Source: Deltaproteobacteria bacterium
GTDB taxonomy: Bacteria > Desulfobacterota > Desulfobacteria > Desulfobacterales > SpSt-501
Assembly (NCBI GenBank): GCA_016219005.1
Contig: JACRCN010000026.1
Coordinates: 62,001-126,000, forward strand
DNA: 64,000 bases
Direction of reading: 5' to 3'
Shown piece by piece: positions 58,593-64,000 of this stretch. The first letter of the stretch is position 1. The number at the start of each line of letters is the position of its first letter. The notes below the pieces were generated by a model, which saw nothing but the letters and a program-made list of their open reading frames with translations, made no database searches and was not told the DNA's origin. A program made the translations under genes and the position numbers.

Positions 58593-61500
58593 TCAGCCGA
58601 GCCCGTGCACGAACAACACAGCCTCATCGATGCGCGTCACCGCCAGTTCAACCAGGTGCCTGTGGTGCGTGAAAAAGATCACCTGGGTCTTGGCCGAAAT
58701 CTCCGCCAGCGCCTGCAGGGCGGCCGCGGCGCGGCTGTTGTCGAATTTGATCAGGATGTCGTCGACGATAAACGGCATGGGCTCGTTTTCATCGAGGTAG
58801 TGCTCGAGACCCGCCAGACGCAGGGCCAGAAAGAGCTGATCCGCCGTGCCGTCGCTCATGCCCTCCACCGGCACGATCTCCTTGCCGCCCGGCCGCACAC
58901 CCACGAGCACGGGGTTGCCGTCGGGATCGTGGTCCGCCCGGACGTCTTCGAAGGACCCGCAGGTGATTCGGCTGAACCGGTTGGAGGCCCTCTTTAAAAT
59001 CGGACCCTGGCTTTTCTGCCGGAAGCGCTCGATGGCCAGGTTCAAGACCCTTGTCGCGATTTTCAGGCGCGCGTACTGCTGCACATCCCTTTCCAGCCCG
59101 CCCAGGATGGACTGCATCTCCTCGGCGATCACCGCGGCCCGGTCGCCGCCGTCCATCCGGGAAAGCTCGGCGTTTTCCCTGCCGATGGCCTGGTCCAGCT
59201 CGGACTTCTCGGCGCTGATCTGCTGGATTTGCTCCTTCAGTCGTTCGATGTCGCCGGCGATGCCGTCGGGGTCGATCGCGGCGACCTCGCTGACGAATTC
59301 ATCAACCGCGGTCCCGCCGCCCAGCTGGAGCAGCCGCTCGTTCTCGTGGCGCAGCCGGGCCTCCAGCTGCAGGCGCTGAGCCGACCGCCGCTCCGCCTCG
59401 GGTAGATCGTCGCTGAGCCGGCACCCGGCCTCCATGCACATGCCTTTGAGCTGTGCTGCAATCTCGGCCATGGCGACCGCCGCCTGCTGCATTTTGACCT
59501 GGGCCTGGTCGCTCTGTTTCTGAAGCGTCTGCCGTTTGGACTGCGTCTGACGCGCTCCGGTAAGCCGGCGCTGCAGCTCGAGTGCGGCCTCGTCGGCCGG
59601 CCGGGCTGCCAAATCGGCCGCCACGGCACTTGCCAGCGCCTTCACCCTGCGCATGAACGCCTCGGCATCGCGTTCGATTCCGTCCAGGCGCTGTTGCAGG
59701 ACCTCGGCTTCCCGCAGTTTGTCGAAAAGGCTCTTCAACTCCTCCATGACCGCGTTGGCCGCGCCCGGCCGGACATCCGCCGCGAGGCCCAGGGGTTTGA
59801 CCGCCTGCTCCCAATCCTTCTGCCAGCGCCGGAGTTCCCCCTCGTTGGCTTGCAGGCGCGAGCTGGCCGATTCGAGTTCGTTTTCAAATCGGGTTTTTTC
59901 GCGAACAAGCTCCTCGCGCTGCCGGCCGAGCTGCTCCTCGGCCGCGACGATGCTGCGAACCCTCTTGACGCGGCCGGACAGCGTTTCAGCCTCAACGGCC
60001 GACGGCTCGGCCATCGCCTCCAGGCAGCGGCCCAGCTCCGAGCCTGCGCCATCGACTTCGGCTTGCAGCGCCTCGCACTGAACGCTGCGTTTCAAGGCTT
60101 CGGACGCCTTTTCGACCAGGGTTCTGAAATCCTGCAGCCATTGCCGCATTTCGCGCGGCGAGCGCGGCGTCGCCGAAAGCGGCCTCCACACGCCGGCCCA
60201 CTCGGCCGCCGCGGCTGCTTTTTCAGCCCGGCCGGCGGCGAGTTCCTCCCCGAGCTGTTTGACCTGCTCCGTGAATGCAGCCTGGTCGGCCAACAGCCGC
60301 GCCTTGACGGCCACGCGGTCGGCCTCGCGACGCAGCCGGTCCGCAAGCGCGTCGGACTTATCGATGCTTGCCGCGAAGGCAGCGGATAGAGACGCCGCCC
60401 CCGGAAACGAGCGCACGAATAATTGCTGCTCGTCCGCGGACACTGCTTCGCTTTCCAGCCGGCGGGCGATCAGCCCCCAGCCACGGCCGCGCAGCTTGCG
60501 GGCTGCCTCCAGATCCGCCTCGGTGGGCACCTCCCGCTCCAGCCGCACCTCTTCGAGCCGGTGTCCGGTCTCGGACAGGCTCACTGCGGTCTTGCGGGTT
60601 TCCTCTGCGAGGGTCGACAGGCGGCGCTCCAGGCTGTCGAAACGGTCCTCGAAGATACGGATGGTTTCAACCGCCGGCGCCTGAAGCCGCCCCAGTTCTT
60701 CCAGGGACGTTGCGGACAGACCGAGCCTTGCCCGGCTCTGTTCGCAGGCCTGCCGCAGCGCCTGCTTTTCGGTGCAAACGGATTTGAGCTGCTGCTCGAG
60801 TGGCAGGGCCTCTTCGCCTAAAGCGAGCGCCGCCTTCAGGGCGTCGACCGGCCGGGGCTTCGCCAAGGCGGAGAGCCGGGCCTCCACCCCGGCGATCTGC
60901 CGGGTGTACTCGGGAATTTTCTCCCGGCCGCTTTCGATGCGTGTCGCGATGCGCTCATACTCGGCCCCGAGTTCCTGTATCCGCACCGCCTCCGGCTTCC
61001 TGACCCGCAGCCGCTCGGCCTCCTCGATCGTAAGGTCCTCACGCAGGCTGCGCAGGATTTGGCGCGCCTCGGTCCGCAGCGTGTTTCGGCGGGTTTCGAG
61101 CGCGATGCGATCCTTGGCGGCCTTGCGCTGGCTTCCCAGCTCTTGGTGGAGTTCCTCGATCCCCTCGGCCTGATCGAGCAGCATCGCCGGGTCCTCCAGG
61201 CCGGCCACCGACATGCGCAGGTTCGAAAGCGCCGCGAGGGCCTGGTCCCTTTCGCTTTCCGAGACCCGCAGGCGGGTGAGGGCCTCCGTACGCCGATTGG
61301 CAAAGCCTTCGGGCAGCAGCGCAGCACCGGCAACGGCCTCGAGACCTTTAAGGATCTCCCGGCGTCGAGCCATGACCGGGTGCGCCTCGGCGATGCGCTG
61401 CAGCCTGTTCAGCTTGCGTTGGGCGATGCCAAGTTTTTCCTCCACCCCGGTCTTTTGTGCCTGCGCCGTCTTGAGCGCCCGGTCGTGGCGCGCCCACTCC

Positions 61501-62114
61501 TGCCCGGGGAGCTGAGATTCCTTCAGCACGGAGCGGTGCTGCTTCAGGCGGCCGACGGCTTCGTTGATCTTCTGCTTCTGGCCTGTCGGACGGAAAAGCG
61601 TATCGGCATCGGTCTGGAGCTCATCCAGCACTACTCCCAGGTTTGAGGCACCCGATCCGGCCGCGAAGATGAGTCTTCCCAGATCCCCGCCGCCCTGGAT
61701 GATCTCGCGGCCACCGCGCACGAGGTCCTCGTAGCCGATGCCGAACATCGTGGCGAAAAGGTCGGCATCGACCCCGTTCAGGAAGTGCTGCAACTCGGTC
61801 TCCTCGATCGCGGTCTTGTCGTCCGCGTGCCGCAGGGTGCTGCCGCGGCCCTTGCGCCGTACCACCTCCAGTGCTTCGCCCCTGGCGGACTTCAGCACCG
61901 CCCCGATCCGCATCTTGCTAAAGGGATGTCGGAAGGCGTCCGGCGTCCGTTCGGGTATCCCGTAGAGCAGGTGCCGCAGCGCGCGCAAAGCCGAGCTCTT
62001 GCCGGCCTCGTTGGGCCCATAGACGATGTGCAAACCCTCCGTCCCGGCGGCAAGATCGATAGCCGTATCGGTGAAGGGCCCGCAGGCGATGAGATCGAGG
62101 CGGAGGATCTTCAT
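58593..62114 (-). CDS. SMC/SbcC-like ATPase (YhaN type)
   Basis: A 1173-aa protein. The N-terminal ATPase half has Walker A VYGPNEAGKSS at 31-41, in MKILRLDLIACGPF..., then long coiled coils broken by a central region. The C-terminal half has GMSDGTADQLFLALRLAGLE (signature) and FIVDDILIKFDNSRAAAAL (Walker B). There is no CxxC zinc hook; this separates it from classical SbcC/Rad50 and fits the YhaN/AAA_27 family. The ATG overlaps the nuclease stop (ATGA), so the two are coupled. With the partner it should process DNA ends or hairpins. Confidence 0.9.
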   Translation of the reverse strand: MKILRLDLIACGPFTDTAIDLAAGTEGLHIVYGPNEAGKSSALRALRHLLYGIPERTPDAFRHPFSKMRIGAVLKSARGEALEVVRRKGRGSTLRHADDKTAIEETELQHFLNGVDADLFATMFGIGYEDLVRGGREIIQGGGDLGRLIFAAGSGASNLGVVLDELQTDADTLFRPTGQKQKINEAVGRLKQHRSVLKESQLPGQEWARHDRALKTAQAQKTGVEEKLGIAQRKLNRLQRIAEAHPVMARRREILKGLEAVAGAALLPEGFANRRTEALTRLRVSESERDQALAALSNLRMSVAGLEDPAMLLDQAEGIEELHQELGSQRKAAKDRIALETRRNTLRTEARQILRSLREDLTIEEAERLRVRKPEAVRIQELGAEYERIATRIESGREKIPEYTRQIAGVEARLSALAKPRPVDALKAALALGEEALPLEQQLKSVCTEKQALRQACEQSRARLGLSATSLEELGRLQAPAVETIRIFEDRFDSLERRLSTLAEETRKTAVSLSETGHRLEEVRLEREVPTEADLEAARKLRGRGWGLIARRLESEAVSADEQQLFVRSFPGAASLSAAFAASIDKSDALADRLRREADRVAVKARLLADQAAFTEQVKQLGEELAAGRAEKAAAAAEWAGVWRPLSATPRSPREMRQWLQDFRTLVEKASEALKRSVQCEALQAEVDGAGSELGRCLEAMAEPSAVEAETLSGRVKRVRSIVAAEEQLGRQREELVREKTRFENELESASSRLQANEGELRRWQKDWEQAVKPLGLAADVRPGAANAVMEELKSLFDKLREAEVLQQRLDGIERDAEAFMRRVKALASAVAADLAARPADEAALELQRRLTGARQTQSKRQTLQKQSDQAQVKMQQAAVAMAEIAAQLKGMCMEAGCRLSDDLPEAERRSAQRLQLEARLRHENERLLQLGGGTAVDEFVSEVAAIDPDGIAGDIERLKEQIQQISAEKSELDQAIGRENAELSRMDGGDRAAVIAEEMQSILGGLERDVQQYARLKIATRVLNLAIERFRQKSQGPILKRASNRFSRITCGSFEDVRADHDPDGNPVLVGVRPGGKEIVPVEGMSDGTADQLFLALRLAGLEHYLDENEPMPFIVDDILIKFDNSRAAAALQALAEISAKTQVIFFTHHRHLVELAVTRIDEAVLFVHGLG

Positions 62115-63370
62115 TCGGCCGCCCGCTTCCGCAAAAGGCGCTGGACCAGCATGGGCCGCACCTCGCTGAGCATGCCGGCAAGCCAGCCCGGCTCGTCCGG
62201 GCGCCACCCGTCCGTGCCTTCCCTGAATTCCCGGGGGAGTTTCTTCTCGAGCTCCGAAAGCTCGGAGCCCAGTCCGCGCAACGCCTCCGGGTCGGCGGCC
62301 AGCTCATCCATCAGGCTCAACAACTCGCCGAGCGCACCGTCTGGTTTTGCAAGCTTCGCGACCGGCGGCCGGGTGCGAAGCTTGACCTTTTCAACCCAAA
62401 CGTGGTCTCCGCCCTCGTCCACGGCAACGGAGCGTATTTCGTTTGCCCAGCGCTCCGGGTCCGCCTGAAGCTCATCGTGGGCGGCCGTTTCGCCATCGAT
62501 CAACACGCGCGCGACGCTGAGCACATCCGGGCTGCGCGCCAGGAGGGCTGAAAGGGTCGCGCGGAAACGGTCGACGACGTCATAGCCGCGCCCGGCCCCC
62601 CCGGCATCGATTACGGCGACTTCCCAGCGCACGACATCGAGCGGCCGGAAGTCGAGCGACAGGGGCTCTGAGCCGCCCACGCTCACCAGCATGCAGCCCT
62701 TGGGGCCGGTCTCGCGGGCGTGACGGCCCTGGGTGTTGCCGGCGAAGACGACCCAGGGGTTCTCCAGGAGCACCTCGCGCTGGTGCACGTGGCCTAAGGC
62801 CCAGTAGTCATAGCCTTTGTCGCGCAAGGCATCCAGAGTGCAGGGGGCGTAGGGCGCGTGCCCCTCGCGACCGTTCACGCAGGTGTGGAGCAGCCCGATG
62901 TTGAAGCAGCCCGGCACGGCGGGCGGGTACAGGCGCGAAAGATCGGTGGTGACGGCCGGGGAACCGAAGCTCTGCCCGTGGACGGCGACGTCAAGGCCTT
63001 TCATGCGGGCGGTGGCAGGCTGGTCGGCCGGGAACAGGCGCACGTTCTCGGGCAGGCGCAGGGACTTGGTGATGGTGCTCGCGGCGTCATGGTTGCCGGC
63101 CACCACAAATACCGGGATGCCGGCCTCGCGCAGCTTGCCCATCTGGGACACGAAATAGAGCCCCGTGTTGTAGTCTTTCCAGTCCCCGTCGTAGAGGTCG
63201 CCGGCGATCAGCACAAAGGCCACCTTCTCGTCAAGGGCCGTCTGCACGAGGTTTTCAAACGCGCGCCGGGTCGCTCCGCGGATCGCTCCCACCGGTGCTC
63301 CCTCGTAGGCATCGAGCTTCAAAAGCGGGCTGTCCAGGTGAATGTCAGCGGCGTGGATGAACTTGAACAC
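62111..63370 (-). CDS. SbcD-like DNA repair exonuclease (YhaO type)
   Basis: A 419-aa calcineurin-like metallophosphoesterase with all metal motifs: FIHAADIHLDSPL, IAGDLYDGDW, VVAGNHDAAST, GLLHTC and YWALGHVHQRE. The C-terminal third is the extra domain of YhaO/SbcD-like nucleases and likely binds the ATPase. It is the first gene of the pair. In Bacillus the yhaO-yhaN pair is known as an SbcCD-like set. No restriction or CRISPR genes are nearby, so general DNA repair is the likely role. Confidence 0.9.
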   Translation of the reverse strand: MFKFIHAADIHLDSPLLKLDAYEGAPVGAIRGATRRAFENLVQTALDEKVAFVLIAGDLYDGDWKDYNTGLYFVSQMGKLREAGIPVFVVAGNHDAASTITKSLRLPENVRLFPADQPATARMKGLDVAVHGQSFGSPAVTTDLSRLYPPAVPGCFNIGLLHTCVNGREGHAPYAPCTLDALRDKGYDYWALGHVHQREVLLENPWVVFAGNTQGRHARETGPKGCMLVSVGGSEPLSLDFRPLDVVRWEVAVIDAGGAGRGYDVVDRFRATLSALLARSPDVLSVARVLIDGETAAHDELQADPERWANEIRSVAVDEGGDHVWVEKVKLRTRPPVAKLAKPDGALGELLSLMDELAADPEALRGLGSELSELEKKLPREFREGTDGWRPDEPGWLAGMLSEVRPMLVQRLLRKRAAE

Positions 63371-63680
63371 GGGCGACGATCTCCGGGGAAAGTTCAGCGT
63401 TCCATGCTTTTCGATCCGGCGCAGGCGGTGAACACTCTGCTGAAAGCGATGTTAACACGACGGACTTGACAGTAAAAGGGTATTCCAATATTGACGGCCT
63501 GATGCTTCTTTTTCAACACCTTTGTACGAGCTTCTGGTGCCGGCTGCTGCCCGCAACGGACCGGAATGCGACCGGGCACTCTTCCTGCCCGGGGATTGCG
63601 TTGACGTCCAACCCTGCGGTAGTTACCATACAAACCGCTTCCCGACAAACACCCTCCAACCCGATAAAAGGATGGGCAGC
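63371..63680. other. Divergent intergenic region
   Basis: It lies between the nuclease (minus) and rhodanese (plus) starts. I see no RNA gene, clear promoter or repeat. Confidence 0.4.
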
Positions 63681-64000
63681 ATGCGCTGGAAACAGTTTTT
63701 TACCCCCGTAAGATCGTTCGATGCATCCGAGGCCAAAAATTACATGAATCACACGGCCGGAGACGCTTTCACGCTGCTGGATGTGCGGCAGCCCGCAGAG
63801 TATGAATCCGAACACCTTCCGGGAGCGAAACTGATTCCCCTGCCGGAGCTGGGCGGCCGCGTGCCGGAGCTTGATGCGGAGAAACCGACCATCGTGTATT
63901 GCGCGATCGGAGGCCGCAGCCGGGTGGCGTCCCAGGTGCTGGCGGCCAAAGGGTTCAGGGAGGTGTTCAACCTGACCGGGGGGATCAAGGCCTGGAACAG
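63681..64000 (+). CDS. Rhodanese-domain protein, cut by the window end
   Basis: ATG 63681, with AAAGGAT upstream, opens a frame that runs off the window (106 codons seen). It encodes a rhodanese domain: SFDASEAKNYMN, LLDVRQPAEYESEHLPGAKLIPLPEL, and the active-site loop YCAIGGRSRVAS with the persulfide-forming Cys, then NLTGGIKAWN. The family transfers sulfane sulfur. A second domain may follow beyond the edge. Confidence 0.88.
   Translation, partial: MRWKQFFTPVRSFDASEAKNYMNHTAGDAFTLLDVRQPAEYESEHLPGAKLIPLPELGGRVPELDAEKPTIVYCAIGGRSRVASQVLAAKGFREVFNLTGGIKAWN

Overview
The window is high-GC bacterial chromosome (apart from one AT-richer insert) and most resembles an anaerobic or microaerophilic deltaproteobacterial lineage (Desulfobacterota-like). 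The grounds are a four-subunit 2-oxoacid:ferredoxin oxidoreductase, ThrH in place of a homoserine kinase, adenosylcobalamin-dependent glutamate mutase, a tripartite tricarboxylate transporter, sigma-54 promoters, and two genes that only make sense if UGA is read as selenocysteine. The taxonomic placement is inference; no rRNA is present.

Layout. 1-16.6 kb is mostly housekeeping: the tail of a Ser/Thr kinase with a DUF1566 domain, korDABC (minus), mltG, a small zinc-ribbon protein, a candidate sigma-54-driven small RNA or leader, a PAS-GGDEF-EAL protein, nagZ, tsaD, purM, and an alaC-hom-thrH-thioesterase-hldE run. 16.7-21.7 kb holds a 145-bp dispersed repeat, a YggU gene and tRNA-fMet. The 3' half of this tRNA is duplicated 4.2 kb away as a 46-bp imperfect direct repeat. 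The AT-rich DNA between the copies is a decayed integrative element with an integrase pseudogene and several very small genes.

21.9-38.7 kb is a long minus-strand metabolic cluster: sdhA, a single Sdh membrane anchor, an SdhB-Rieske fusion, a cytochrome b-cytochrome c fusion, a SuyAB/UxaA-type lyase, a two-subunit class I fumarase, an MDR-family reductase, tctCBA, glutamate mutase (glmS, glmL, glmE) and an enolase-superfamily enzyme. Two good sigma-54 promoters, before sdhA and before tctC, read into this cluster. A GAF-AAA+-Fis sigma-54 activator is divergently transcribed next to it. The parts suggest catabolism of a C4-C6 di- or tricarboxylate or of glutamate through 3-methylaspartate-type intermediates, with succinate oxidation physically coupled to a Rieske/cytochrome b complex. 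The Sdh-Rieske-cyt b-c module is the most unusual system here.

41-46.6 kb (plus) is a second catabolic set: an IclR regulator, two PanB paralogues flanking a LarA-type racemase, an MFS carrier and a 63-aa membrane protein. 46.6-64 kb contains a second copy of the 145-bp repeat, LemA and two TPM-domain proteins, a class III aminotransferase, a Uup-type ABC-F ATPase, an FadH-like flavoenzyme, a site-2-type protease and an MBL hydrolase. It then holds a minus-strand group with two selenoproteins (GrdB-like and OsmC-like) around a GIY-YIG protein, the SbcCD-like YhaO/YhaN pair, and the start of a rhodanese gene cut by the window edge.
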